Of a stretch of 64,000 nucleotides of DNA, positions 52,357 to 61,381 are shown piece by piece (positions within the stretch are counted from its first letter, which is position 1; every line of letters begins with the position of its first letter). Source of the DNA: CAYNZV01 sp965217095 (GTDB lineage Bacteria > Latescibacterota > UBA2968 > UBA8231); NCBI GenBank assembly GCA_965217095.1, contig OZ244235.1, positions 1,550,001 through 1,614,000 on the forward strand, read 5' to 3'. Under the pieces are notes generated by a model that was not told where the DNA came from, made no database searches, and was given only the letters and a program-made list of their open reading frames with translations. Made by a program: the position numbers and the translations under genes.

Positions 52357-54588
52357 TTATGCACCGATAGCCATGACGGATGACACCTGCTGTTGCAGGC
52401 GTACCAATTCATAGAAAGCACCCTCGCGCTCCATCAATTCCTCGTGAGTTCCCTCTTCTGAGACCTGACCGCCGTCGATCAACACCAGGCGATCGGCGTT
52501 GCGCAGGGTTGAAAGACGGTGAGCGATCGCCAGGGTCGTGCGTCCTCTCACCAGGCGTTTTATCGCCTGCTGGATCTGTTTTTCGGTTTGCACGTCCACC
52601 GCCGACGTAGCCTCGTCAAGGATTAGAATCCTGGGGTCGTGCAGAATCGCCCGCGCGATTGCAATTCTCTGGCGTTCGCCGCCGGACAACCCCGTACCTC
52701 GCTCCCCCAGCCGGGTATCGTATCCATCCGGCTTGGCGACGACGAAATCGTGGGCATTGGCAGCTCGGGCAGCGGAGACGATATCCATGAACGAAGCCGC
52801 AGGATTTCCGTAGCTGATGTTTTCGCGAATCGTCCCGGAGAAGAGAATCGGATCCTGAGACACGATGCCGATTTGGCGGCGCAAATCGTTCAACTTGATA
52901 TTGCGAATGTCCATAGAGTCGATCTCTATACAGCCGTGATCGACGTCGTAAAAGCGGGCAACCATGTTTACCGTGGTCGTCTTTCCGACACCGGAACGGC
53001 CCACGAGCCCCACCATCTCCCCCGCTCGTATGTGCAGGTTCAGATCGCGCAAGACGGGCTTGCTCTTGTCGTACCCGAAAGTCACGTTATCAAAACGGAT
53101 CTCGCCCTCGATACGCGGTACGGAAACGGCATCGGTGTTCTCGTACTCCTCCGGCGCCGTATCGATCACTTCAAAGATTCGTTCCGCGCCGGCAAATGCC
53201 CTGGTCATCCACGAATTAACCTGCGCGAACCATTCTACCGGCCCATACACCAACCAGGTATAGGCGTAGAAGGCCAGCAGCGTACCGAGCGTTAGCCGCC
53301 CTTCGAGCACACCGATCCCCCCGAAGAACCAGACGACAATGATGCCCATGCCGGTAGCCAAACCCATGGTCGCCCAGAGCATGAACCAGTTGCGCGCGGT
53401 TTTACGGTTAATCTTCCATAGCTTCTGATTCTGCTCTTCAAATGCGGCTAACTCCCGTGTCTCCTGCGCAAACGCCTTGACGATCCGGATACCGTTCAAG
53501 CTTTCCGATAAACGGGCGCTAAGCATAGCCCAACCGTGTCCGTATTTTTGAAAGATGCGACGCATGCGACGCCAGAACAGGGCACTCCAGGCGACGATCA
53601 AGGGAATGGGGATCATTAGAAGCAGGGTAAGATACCAGTCCATCGAGAATAGAAAACCGAGGATACCGATAATCATTAAGCCGTTGATAACCATGTACGG
53701 TAGGCCGTCGATGAGGAACTCCTGCAACATGCCGGCGTCGCGGGCAACGCGGGAAATGAGTCCGCCGACTCGTCGCTTGTCATAGAACTGCATGGACATC
53801 ATTTCCAGTTGGCGATACAGGTGGCTGCGGATGTCGGCCGTCACCCTTGCCCCCAGCCAAGCTACGTACCATCCATGGAGCAGCTCAGCACCCCAGCTGC
53901 ACATCCTCACCGCGACCAGCCCGAGCACCAGCATGCCCAAAAGGAGCAGGCGCGCATCCATATCGGCCAGGCCGTGCTGAACTGGAACCAGAACCTCATC
54001 GACGAGCCGTTTGGTGATCAATGGTGGGATCAGCTCTGCTCCCGTCGTGCACAAAGAGGCAGCAGCGAGCACGGCAGCTTTGCTCTTGTATGGTTTCATG
54101 TAAGCGGTAATGCGGCTCAAGGTGCGCAACCGACGCACGCATGCCGGGCAGATGCCGTTCTTCTCTGGGAGCAAGCGGTTGCACTTCTGGCACCGAAGGC
54201 GATCGAGCTCGGGGTTGATCTCAAGAGCCCGTTGTTGGGCGAGCTGGTCGATTCCTCGGGCCACTTCCGAGAACTTCTGGGTTTCAGTGTCGCTGTAGGT
54301 CAGTAGCACCCTTGGTGCCGCACGACGCTCTATCTCCAGCTGGGCGCCCCCAACGAGTGGTTCGTTGCGGGCGCCGCTGATCTCTTCGATGGGAATCTCC
54401 TGAAAATCGCCGGCGCGATCTTCGGAGAGGAGTATCACCCGCTTCGACGACACCGACATCCATCGTCCTCCGAACCGGTGATTCGAATCGAGATCGGCCC
54501 TCACCCGGATCAGTTCCTCTTCTTCGGGAGTGAGCGCTTCGAGAATCCTCGAGGCAATCTCTGGCGGTGCGGCTTCAATCAGTTTCAT
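52357..54588 (-). CDS. ABC exporter (membrane + ATPase) with N-terminal PH-like and zinc-ribbon domain
   Basis: 743 residues, intact. Residues about 35-115 form a beta-rich module (MSVSSKRVILLSEDR, EIPIEEISGARNEPL) like bacterial PH domains; cysteines 133, 136, 147 and 150 form a zinc ribbon (RCQKCN, GICPAC). Then six membrane helices and a complete ATPase: GRSGVGKTTT, LSGGERQRIAIARA, ILILDEATSAVDVQ and IAHRLSTLRNADRL. Type IV ABC exporters (MsbA, LmrA, TmrAB) usually lack the N-terminal modules. Together with its neighbour it probably makes a heterodimer. Substrate unknown; lipids or peptides are both possible. Confidence 0.9.
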   Translation of the reverse strand: MKLIEAAPPEIASRILEALTPEEEELIRVRADLDSNHRFGGRWMSVSSKRVILLSEDRAGDFQEIPIEEISGARNEPLVGGAQLEIERRAAPRVLLTYSDTETQKFSEVARGIDQLAQQRALEINPELDRLRCQKCNRLLPEKNGICPACVRRLRTLSRITAYMKPYKSKAAVLAAASLCTTGAELIPPLITKRLVDEVLVPVQHGLADMDARLLLLGMLVLGLVAVRMCSWGAELLHGWYVAWLGARVTADIRSHLYRQLEMMSMQFYDKRRVGGLISRVARDAGMLQEFLIDGLPYMVINGLMIIGILGFLFSMDWYLTLLLMIPIPLIVAWSALFWRRMRRIFQKYGHGWAMLSARLSESLNGIRIVKAFAQETRELAAFEEQNQKLWKINRKTARNWFMLWATMGLATGMGIIVVWFFGGIGVLEGRLTLGTLLAFYAYTWLVYGPVEWFAQVNSWMTRAFAGAERIFEVIDTAPEEYENTDAVSVPRIEGEIRFDNVTFGYDKSKPVLRDLNLHIRAGEMVGLVGRSGVGKTTTVNMVARFYDVDHGCIEIDSMDIRNIKLNDLRRQIGIVSQDPILFSGTIRENISYGNPAASFMDIVSAARAANAHDFVVAKPDGYDTRLGERGTGLSGGERQRIAIARAILHDPRILILDEATSAVDVQTEKQIQQAIKRLVRGRTTLAIAHRLSTLRNADRLVLIDGGQVSEEGTHEELMEREGAFYELVRLQQQVSSVMAIGA

Positions 54589-54600
54589 GAGCCTAATGGG

Positions 54601-54635
54601 AACAGGCCACAGGGTTCCTCACCCCGCGGCCTGTT
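54601..54635. repeat. Imperfect 14-bp inverted repeat before the ABC exporter genes
   Basis: Arms 54601-54614 and 54622-54635 (12 of 14 pairs), loop of 7. On the minus strand it ends 12 bases before the ATG at 54588. No T-run follows. Like the hairpin at 34348-34381 it lies directly in front of a leftward start codon; both contain CCTGTT-type arms. Confidence 0.6.
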
Positions 54636-54692
54636 TCATACTGGCAATCGACGTCTTTTAGCGTGAGTTGGAGCTATCCTCGGACCTCTGAC

Positions 54693-54721
54693 AAGGTATC
54701 AGTGAATATGCATAGCGTCAA
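54693..54721 (-). promoter_or_regulatory. Candidate sigma-70 promoter for the ABC exporter genes
   Basis: Minus strand: TTGACG (54721-54716), 17 bases, TACCTT (54698-54693). Start near 54686, so the leader would be about 100 bases and would include the hairpin. Confidence 0.35.
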
Positions 54722-54784
54722 CTGCTATACACATTCTAAATTCAACCCTGTTTGTGTCTCTAAGCTCCCAGACTCGCGGATCCG

Positions 54785-55122
54785 CTATTCATAGAACTTG
54801 CTTCCCCACATCACCAGACTCCCGTTCTCGAAAAACAATGAGGTGCGCTCCGTTTTTCCGTTTTCGTCGGCCTTTGCCGCCGGTACTACGTAGTAAAATA
54901 CGAGAACAGGTGATCCATCCAGTGATTTGTAGAACTCACTCGCGCCAGGAGGTCCAAGGAGCTGACGAACCTGAGTTTCGTCCAGACCCATTCTCAATCG
55001 GCGCAGAGCGTCCTGGTAGGTTTGCGTCGTCTCGTCTTTGGGCGAGATCCCCCGTGCAGCGCGCACCCCCACAGCACGCTGAGCAGGATCAAGCCGCAGA
55101 CGACTTGGAACATCGCCTTCAT
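54785..55122 (-). CDS. SmpA/BamE-like small lipoprotein, frameshift in a C5/G5 run near 55050
   Basis: ATG 55122 has an AGGGGGA-type ribosome site. The frame reads MKAMFQVVCGLILLSVLWGC with a lipobox ending in cysteine, then breaks at a run of five G (minus strand; 55049-55053) and continues in another frame as ISPKDETTQTYQDALRRLRMGLDETQVRQLLGPPGASEFY and YVVPAAKADENGKTERTSLFF. The G-x-x-x-x-V..LG.P core is the SmpA/OmlA (BamE) pattern. About 113 residues once joined. BamE-like lipoproteins support beta-barrel assembly or anchor other proteins; the exact role here is open. The break in a homopolymer suggests a sequencing error. Confidence 0.72.
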
Positions 55123-55149
55123 GTCGTTCCCCCTGGCTCTGTTTTTCCA

Positions 55150-55178
55150 TATATAACGCCTAGCCCCGGTAATCACAA
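55150..55178 (-). promoter_or_regulatory. Sigma-70 promoter for the BamE-like gene
   Basis: Minus strand: TTGTGA (55178-55173), 17 bases, TATATA (55155-55150), 28 bases before the ATG. Confidence 0.6.
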
Positions 55179-55339
55179 GCGGATACCGGAGCATACGGTA
55201 GCAGAGGCTGGGAGCAACAGACAGACTGTCGCGTGGATGAGACGAAACCCCCGGGGCCAAACATCGAGGGTGGCGCCGGGTATTTGCGGTCAATAAGGGG
55301 ACTAGAAGGGGGTGTGGGCAGGTTCAGTCAGGCGAGTTT

Positions 55340-55832
55340 CTATGATGCGCTGAGCCAAGTTAGCACCATGAGCAGGCCGACAACCGCCACCAACCCTCCC
55401 ATCATTGCGAACCACCAATTTTGCCGGAGTCCGGTGGCGTCGGCGGCTTCTTCAGATTCTTCCGGCTGCCGCGACCTGAATCTGCGGACCTCCAGCCCGA
55501 TGAGGCCAAGCACCGTGTTCCATTGATTGGAGCAGATTCAAGCTGTAGATGAAGGGCATGGCGTTGCAAAGTAGCCACCATTTGCGGGACACGAGCGCAC
55601 CGATGGTGAGTCCCAGCGACATGCCTCCAAGCCCGATGTGCCGCAGAGCCACGGGCACCTCGCCCGTCAGCGAATAATACAGCCCCGCCGCCCAGTATCC
55701 ACTGACCCACCAGATTACTGCGCCGAAATAGGCGTAAAACACGTACGGCTGAGAAGCCGGCAACTCGACAAACAGGCGAGTCGCGAGGTAACGAGGGAAT
55801 ATGCCAATACTGTTTGAACGATTATTTGCCAT
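55340..55832 (-). CDS. Small multi-pass membrane protein, frameshift near 55530
   Basis: ATG 55832. The first frame gives three membrane segments (YVFYAYFGAVIWWVSGYWAAGL, IGLGGMSLGLTIGALV, WWLLCNAMPFIYSLNLL). After about 55524-55536 the sequence becomes poor in this frame, while the next frame reads NQWNTVLGLIGLEVRRFRS, a hydrophilic linker, and a final membrane helix (WFAMMGGLVAVVGLLMVLTWLSAS) before the stop at 55340. One indel would join them into about 163 residues. No family recognised. It lies 61 bases after the Rieske gene and could belong to that operon. Confidence 0.6.
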
Positions 55833-55893
55833 ATCAATCCGTGCCACGGTCAAGCAGCAGTATACGGAAACCGGCCTGAGCCAGCAATTTCGG

Positions 55894-56259
55894 CTATCCC
55901 AATTCTACGATGACCCGACTGTCTTCCACGGTTGCTGGATAGGTGCGCACCTTTGCCCGGGCCGGATCGACGATAGAGCATCCGGTCCCCCCATCGAATT
56001 CCCAACCGTGCCAGGGGCAGACGACAATCTCCTGTTCCCTGCCGTAGGAAATGGGTTTCCCGGGTAAACAGGGCAAAGTGGTGCCCTGCAACCAGCCATC
56101 AGACAACCTAGCACCCTGATGAGGACAGGTGTCTCGCATCGCAAAGAACCGGTCCTCGCGACGAAAGAGAACAAGACCGCGTCCGTTTAGTTCAATGCGA
56201 TACAACCTGCCAGGTGCAAAGTCGTTCAAGGCACCGACATCGTGGCGCTTAGAGGGCAT
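55894..56259 (-). CDS. Rieske [2Fe-2S] ferredoxin
   Basis: 121 residues from ATG 56259, with AGGAG five bases upstream; the frame extends further but shadows the amidohydrolase. Ligands C45-P-H47 (CPHQGARLSDG) and C81-P-W-H84 (CPWHGWEFDGGTG) bind the cluster. The insert between the two motifs is long (about 34 residues) and holds a third cysteine. Soluble Rieske ferredoxins hand electrons to ring-hydroxylating oxygenases or related oxidases. Overlaps the amidohydrolase gene by 11 bases; no oxygenase subunit is encoded nearby. Confidence 0.9.
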   Translation of the reverse strand: MPSKRHDVGALNDFAPGRLYRIELNGRGLVLFRREDRFFAMRDTCPHQGARLSDGWLQGTTLPCLPGKPISYGREQEIVVCPWHGWEFDGGTGCSIVDPARAKVRTYPATVEDSRVIVELG

Positions 56260-57349
56260 ACAGCTCCTGCGCGTTCTCGCTGAAAATTCGCTCTCGCAGG
56301 GAAGATCCGATGAGCGCGGGGATTGCCCGGTTTGGGGCGTCGAAATCCCAATGGGGATAGTCGGTGGCAAACATCAGAAAATTGTCCCGACCAATCATCT
56401 CCATCATGGCCTTCAGATGCTGCGGGTTCTCTGGCTCCTCCATCGGCTGCGTCGTGGCTCTAAAGTGGTCGACGATATACTCGCTCGGTAATTTCTGCAG
56501 CCATGGCACCTCGCTCCGGAGCCCCCGATAGTTCTTGTCCAGCCGCCACATCAACGGCGGCAACCAGGCGAATCCCCCTTCTATGAGCACGACAAACAAA
56601 CCGGGGAACTCCTCCAACAGCCCTTCGCATACAAGGCTTACCACCTGGGATTGGAAGGCTTGAGCCATGTTGGTGTGGTCCTCCAAATAGTACGACGGCC
56701 ACCCACACGCCGCAGACGGACTCCCGCTACCGCCGAAATGGATTCCGACAGGCACGTTCATCTCCGCCGCCGCCGCGAAGATCGGCCGGAATTCCCGCCG
56801 ACCGTATGGGGCATGTGAGCGCACGAGCAGCAGAACCTGCACGAAACGATCGTCCCTGGCGGCACGTCGAATCTCTTCCGCGGCGGCCATAGGATCGCGG
56901 GGATTGATTACCAGAGAACCACGCCACCGGGGATCGGCATCGAGCCAGATAGCGGCGGTCCACTCGTTCACTGCCCGCGCCAGCGCATTGGCAAAATCCA
57001 GATTGTGCACGGCGGGCGTGTTGTAGAGCGGGTTGAGAATGGCGCGGTGGATGTTCCAGGTGTCCAGCAGCTGCGCGCGAGAGAAATCTTGATCGCTTCC
57101 CGGCTTCCTTCCGCCCGGAGGCCAAGCGTCCCGCCGCGCCGCCATGGCAAACCCCTTGGGATACGCCGGTCCTGGGGGGCCGGTGAAACCTGACTGCGAG
57201 ATATAGGCGCACCACCGCTTGGAAAGAAACGGCTCGAGTTCAGAAATGGAATCGGGATAGTTGTGGACGTCGCAGTCGATCAACCCATGCTGAAGAGGTC
57301 CATTAGCATCGATCTCTTCAATCGGTGCGGGCGCCGTATCGGTCGTCAT
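56249..57349 (-). CDS. Amidohydrolase-2 (ACMSD-like) family protein
   Basis: 366 residues with a perfect AGGAGGT ribosome site. Metal-dependent TIM barrel: LIDCDVHNYP (D-x-H, first metal strand), VPVGIHFGG (metal histidine), VLIEGGFAWLPPLMWRLDKNY (with the catalytic-acid/structural glutamate) and LMFATDYPHWDFD (metal aspartate). This family includes ACMSD and orsellinate- or resorcylate-type decarboxylases and hydrolases. The N-terminal D-x-H instead of H-x-H is common in this subgroup. Substrate unknown; likely aromatic or cyclic. Confidence 0.88.
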   Translation of the reverse strand: MTTDTAPAPIEEIDANGPLQHGLIDCDVHNYPDSISELEPFLSKRWCAYISQSGFTGPPGPAYPKGFAMAARRDAWPPGGRKPGSDQDFSRAQLLDTWNIHRAILNPLYNTPAVHNLDFANALARAVNEWTAAIWLDADPRWRGSLVINPRDPMAAAEEIRRAARDDRFVQVLLLVRSHAPYGRREFRPIFAAAAEMNVPVGIHFGGSGSPSAACGWPSYYLEDHTNMAQAFQSQVVSLVCEGLLEEFPGLFVVLIEGGFAWLPPLMWRLDKNYRGLRSEVPWLQKLPSEYIVDHFRATTQPMEEPENPQHLKAMMEMIGRDNFLMFATDYPHWDFDAPNRAIPALIGSSLRERIFSENAQELYAL

Positions 57350-57358
57350 ACCTACCTC

Positions 57359-58303
57359 CTACGTTGTCTGCTTCACGTCTGCTGAGCCATACACCTTAAG
57401 GGCGGTGCCTCCCAACACCATCTGCTGCTCCTGCTGCGGGAGAAATCGAATGTGGCGGCTGCCGAGCTCGACAAGCTGAGGCAAGCTCAACTGGCACAAC
57501 AGGCCAGGTTGGTCGGAACCCCACATCAGTTTTCCGGCGCCAATGCGACCTACTGCAAGCTGCAGGTATCGCTCCACGCTGGGATATGGATAACCCTCAT
57601 CGACCACCTTCGCGGGCAACGCCGAGGTGTCGAACCAGACATTGTCATGTTTTCCCAGATCGATCTGCTGCTCCCAGCTGCTCCAGAGGTCGGCATCGGC
57701 TTCCGCCTCCAAGGTGGGTTGGCCGAGGTGGGCGACCACGATGCGCAGCATCGGATGGGCAGAGGCGATTGTGTCGACGGCATCGCTTTGGTAGGACGCT
57801 GTTCCAATCGTTCCCAAATCGAGCACGAGCACAAATCGGTCCGCTTCCATACGCGTCCACAACCAATCCACCTGGGTTGCGTCGAGCCGGGCATCGGGGT
57901 GCAAACCACACAATCCCGACTCCACCGCAAACTCAAGCTTTATTGCGCGGAAGCTGCCCATAGAGAGAATCCGCTCGTACGCCTCCGGCGCCTGGGGCTC
58001 CCACGGGTCGAGGTAAGCTGCGCCGGTCAGCCGTCCCGCATCCCGTTCCAAGGTTTGCGACACGTACTCATTGCACTCACCGTAGGTCGGCCCTTGCAAA
58101 AGCATGGCACGATCGACGCCCGCCCACTCCATATTGGCGAGCAACATCTCGGCGGTGAACTGGGTTGTCTCCTGATACGGGGGCAGGAACTGGATCTCGC
58201 GCTTGCCGATGCTCACGCGACCGTAGGACAAGCTTCGGGTATCGCCGCGCTTAGTCCGGCCGCAGAACTCACGGCAGATATGGGCATGAGCGTCGACGAT
58301 CAT
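57359..58303 (-). CDS. Amidohydrolase-2 (ACMSD-like) family protein
   Basis: 314 residues from ATG 58303, which overlaps the flavin reductase stop (ATGA). MIVDAHAHICREF supplies the H-x-H metal pair, LRIVVAHLGQP the second histidine and LMWGSDQPGL the metal aspartate. Shares only weak sequence with its neighbour, so they are probably two different steps. The frame extends to 58597 but the extra part is a shadow of the flavin reductase gene. Confidence 0.88.
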   Translation of the reverse strand: MIVDAHAHICREFCGRTKRGDTRSLSYGRVSIGKREIQFLPPYQETTQFTAEMLLANMEWAGVDRAMLLQGPTYGECNEYVSQTLERDAGRLTGAAYLDPWEPQAPEAYERILSMGSFRAIKLEFAVESGLCGLHPDARLDATQVDWLWTRMEADRFVLVLDLGTIGTASYQSDAVDTIASAHPMLRIVVAHLGQPTLEAEADADLWSSWEQQIDLGKHDNVWFDTSALPAKVVDEGYPYPSVERYLQLAVGRIGAGKLMWGSDQPGLLCQLSLPQLVELGSRHIRFLPQQEQQMVLGGTALKVYGSADVKQTT

Positions 58304-58785
58304 TTCCCGCCGCCTGGAGACAAGCGGCGGTAACCGCCTGCATAGAACAGAAGCGGGGAGTCCTCGTTGACCTCGCCGGCCGTCATCTCCCCTATGAACA
58401 AGTCGTGATCGCCGCCGGCCACCACCTGACGAATTCGGCAATCGGCGAATGCCAGAGCAGGGACTATAATAGGTGCGCCGGAAGTGGCAGCCCGGACCTC
58501 GAGATCGGACAGGTCCTTCGGTCCCGGCTCCGCGAACCGTTGGGATAGATGCTCTTGGTCTTGCTGCAGTATGCTTACCGCAAAACAGTCGCTGCACATC
58601 AACAGTCGGTGCATGTGCGAATCTCTTTGCACTGAAACCAGAATCAGCGGTGGATCGAGGGAGAGAGAGAGAACCGCATTCGCCGTCATGGCACTGGTTT
58701 CATCCCCGACTCGGGTGGTGACCACCGTTACGCCGGTCGCGAAACGACCCATAACCTCCCGCAACAGGGTCGAATCTACTGCCAC
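58300..58785 (-). CDS. Flavin reductase-like protein (small component of a two-component monooxygenase type)
   Basis: 161 residues from GTG 58785, which lies after the proS stop behind GAGAGATCTGAG. The FMN-binding split-barrel family: LREVMGRFATGVTVVTTRVGDE, MTANAVLSLSLDPPLILVSVQRDSHMH, CDCFAVSILQ-type and CRIRQVVAGGDHDLFIGEM with the conserved GDHDLFIGEV-like motif. Supplies reduced flavin to a hydroxylase. No large monooxygenase subunit is in the window. Confidence 0.9.
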   Translation of the reverse strand: MAVDSTLLREVMGRFATGVTVVTTRVGDETSAMTANAVLSLSLDPPLILVSVQRDSHMHRLLMCSDCFAVSILQQDQEHLSQRFAEPGPKDLSDLEVRAATSGAPIIVPALAFADCRIRQVVAGGDHDLFIGEMTAGEVNEDSPLLFYAGGYRRLSPGGGK

Positions 58786-58825
58786 CTCAGATCTCTCTTT
58801 CTCAGAGGGCGACCGACGAACTGGT

Positions 58826-60601
58826 TCAATCGCGATACTCCACCTCAACAACGGATCCACGTAACTGGCTCCATAACGACTCCAGCTCGGTTCGCACAGT
58901 GGTTAGCACTTCCACGAGCGGTACGTCCCGGCGTTCGTCCTCCGAACGCAGCTTCAACTCCACGTTGCCGTTCTTCAGGGAGCGCTCACCGATCGTAATT
59001 CGAATGGGAATACCTATCAGATCGGCATCGTTGAATTTGACCCCGGGGTTTTCAGCGCGATCGTCCAGCAATGTGTCAATCGCCGCCGCGGTCAACGTGG
59101 CATAGATCTCCTCGGACGCAGTGGCCGCAGCTCCCTCGCCTTTCGCAAGGGAAACCAGGTGCACGCTGAACGGAGCTACCGAGATGGGCCAATCAAGTCC
59201 GTGTTCGTCGTTGTGCTCCTCGGCGATACATGCAAGCATCCTGCCGATGCCGATACCGTAAGACCCCATAATGACAGGTTTGTTCTTGCCTTCGGCGTCG
59301 AGAAAATTGCAGCCCAAGGCTTCAGTGTATCGAGTTCCAAGCTGAAAGATGTTGCCGACCTCCACCCCTCTGGAGATCCGCAACGGTTTGTCGCAATCGA
59401 TGCACCCGTCCCCCTCTTGAGCGGCAGCTATATCACACACCATGTCGACCTTGTAGTCGCGCCCGTAGTTGACGTTTTTCAGGTGAAAACCGTCCTCGTT
59501 GGCTCCCGCCACCAGGTTCGGCGACATGGGAATCACATCATCGGCCACCACCAGGGCACCGCTGATGCCGACCGCTGACCCGTACCCCGAAACCGCGCCG
59601 GCCGCGTGGATCTCGTCGCTTTGCGCCGGCCTGAGCTCCTTTGCCTGCAGGGCATTGGTCAACTTCGTTTCGTTGACTTCCATGTCCCCTCGCACGATAG
59701 CCAGCACGAATTTCTGTTCCTCCACCTTTGAATCTTCCCCCTGAACCTTGGCTACCATAAACACCGCCTTGGCGGTGCGGCTCTCCGGGACTCCCATGAA
59801 CTCAGCCAATTCGGCGATGGTGGTGCAATCGGGAGTAGCCACTTTTTCCAGATCCGCCTGGGCCTCGTCCTGGACGTCGTTCTTCTTGAACCGCGCCACC
59901 TGACGATTGGCGGCGTAACCGCAGCTTTCGCACAACACCAGCGAATCTTCTCCGATGGGGGTCAGATACATAAATTCGTGGGCTGCACTCCCGCCCATCA
60001 TTCCGACGTCAGACTTGACCGCCATCGCCGGCAACCCGCACCGCCCAAAGATGTTGAAATAGGTCTGATAGTGAGCCCGGTATTGCCGTTCGAGTCCGTC
60101 CCAATCCGCGTCCAAGCTGTAACTGTCTTTCATCGAGAACTCCCGCACTCGAATGAGCCCGGCGCGCGGGCGCGGATCGTCGCGCCATTTCGTCTGGATC
60201 TGGTAGATCAGCTGTGGCAGTTGCCGGTAGGATTTAATCTCGCGTCGCACCAGATCGCCGACGACCTCTTCATGAGTCATGGCCAACACCATGTCTCGAT
60301 TTGACTTGTCGAGAAATCGCCCCATCTCCGATCCGATCTGATACCACCTGCCGGTCTCTTTCCAGATATCCGCCGGATGCACGACCGGCATGGTCAACTC
60401 TTGCCCGTCGATCACCTCCATCTCGGAGCGAATGATCGCTTCGATCTTGTTCAAGGATCGCCTCGCCAACGGCAGGTAGCTGAATATTCCGCTGGCAAGC
60501 TGGCGCACGAAACCGGCGCGCAGGAGCAGATCGTGGCTGGCCACCTCCGCGTCCGCCGAACTTTCGCGAAGGGTTTGACTGAACAATCTACTCATTCTCA
60601 T
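58826..60601 (-). CDS. proS: Prolyl-tRNA synthetase, bacterial type
   Basis: 591 residues. Class II synthetase: motif 1 near MPVVHPADIWKETGRW, motif 2 FRDDPRPRAGLIRVREFSMKDSY-like region, an INS editing domain (PNLVAGANEDGFHLKNVNYGRD and the KAVFMVAKVQG stretch) and motif 3 GSYGIGIGRMLACIAEEHNDEHGLDWP. Charges tRNA-Pro. It opens an operon with the flavin reductase, both amidohydrolases and Rieske ferredoxin, an odd combination for a housekeeping gene. Confidence 0.97.
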   Translation of the reverse strand: MRMSRLFSQTLRESSADAEVASHDLLLRAGFVRQLASGIFSYLPLARRSLNKIEAIIRSEMEVIDGQELTMPVVHPADIWKETGRWYQIGSEMGRFLDKSNRDMVLAMTHEEVVGDLVRREIKSYRQLPQLIYQIQTKWRDDPRPRAGLIRVREFSMKDSYSLDADWDGLERQYRAHYQTYFNIFGRCGLPAMAVKSDVGMMGGSAAHEFMYLTPIGEDSLVLCESCGYAANRQVARFKKNDVQDEAQADLEKVATPDCTTIAELAEFMGVPESRTAKAVFMVAKVQGEDSKVEEQKFVLAIVRGDMEVNETKLTNALQAKELRPAQSDEIHAAGAVSGYGSAVGISGALVVADDVIPMSPNLVAGANEDGFHLKNVNYGRDYKVDMVCDIAAAQEGDGCIDCDKPLRISRGVEVGNIFQLGTRYTEALGCNFLDAEGKNKPVIMGSYGIGIGRMLACIAEEHNDEHGLDWPISVAPFSVHLVSLAKGEGAAATASEEIYATLTAAAIDTLLDDRAENPGVKFNDADLIGIPIRITIGERSLKNGNVELKLRSEDERRDVPLVEVLTTVRTELESLWSQLRGSVVEVEYRD

Positions 60602-60679
60602 GCGCGACTAGCTCCGTTCGTGACCGGTGCATCACCGGCAGCCAAGGTATGATACGGACCACCCCTATTCAACCGGTTT

Positions 60680-61363
60680 TCAAGCTCTGCGAACGAGCGC
60701 GAGCATCGCCCGGTACATGAATCCCAGAGACAGCAAAACCCAGACTGCGGCAATCGGGTAGGCAAGCCACCAGTATCCCCAATAATTGGCGAGTATACCG
60801 GCGTCCGTAGCTTCCGCCTGGCTTCCTAGATCGGTGTAGAAGTCGAACAGGCTGTAGAGGCAGAGCATTGTACCCATCCAGACCGCGGCCGCCTTGGCGG
60901 TCGGCCGTGAGTAGAGTGCGGCTGCCACCAGGGCCAAGCCACCGAAAATCCCGAGATAGAAATCGAGACCACCTACCGGCGTGTACCACATGGTCATGCC
61001 CATGCTCGAGGCACCCACCAGGAGCAGCGCGAAACGCTGCAGGAGTGGAGCGATCGAGGTATAAATGAGCAACGCTCCCACCGCCGCGGAACCTACGTAC
61101 CCTGCCGCACTTATGAGCGGAAAGTATCCGCCTTGCGTAAGCGTATGCCCTCCCTCGTCCCAGTTGGTTCTCATTTCCAATACCGCTCCGCCGGTCAATA
61201 ATGCCGTGCCGGCGTGACAAACCTCGTGAACGACGATGACAAAGAGGCGAAACGGCTTGATGAATATGCTGTCCCAGAGAATTAGCGCGATGAAGGCGGC
61301 GCCCAGATAGAATCGGAACTTCCAGAAGATTCGTAAAATGTAGATGGCCCGGTGGAACGCCAT
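60680..61363 (-). CDS. M50-like membrane metalloprotease
   Basis: 227 residues with about six membrane segments. HEVCH at residues 46-50 (H46, E47, H50) is the zinc motif of the M50B-like family (VVHEVCHAGTALLTGG), set in the first half of the protein. The C-terminal metal ligand seen in S2P proteases is not obvious. These proteins lie in operons with diverse housekeeping genes and their substrates are unknown. Between thrS and proS, all leftward. Confidence 0.82.
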   Translation of the reverse strand: MAFHRAIYILRIFWKFRFYLGAAFIALILWDSIFIKPFRLFVIVVHEVCHAGTALLTGGAVLEMRTNWDEGGHTLTQGGYFPLISAAGYVGSAAVGALLIYTSIAPLLQRFALLLVGASSMGMTMWYTPVGGLDFYLGIFGGLALVAAALYSRPTAKAAAVWMGTMLCLYSLFDFYTDLGSQAEATDAGILANYWGYWWLAYPIAAVWVLLSLGFMYRAMLALVRRA

Positions 61364-61381
61364 GGAATCCGTGAAACCGGA

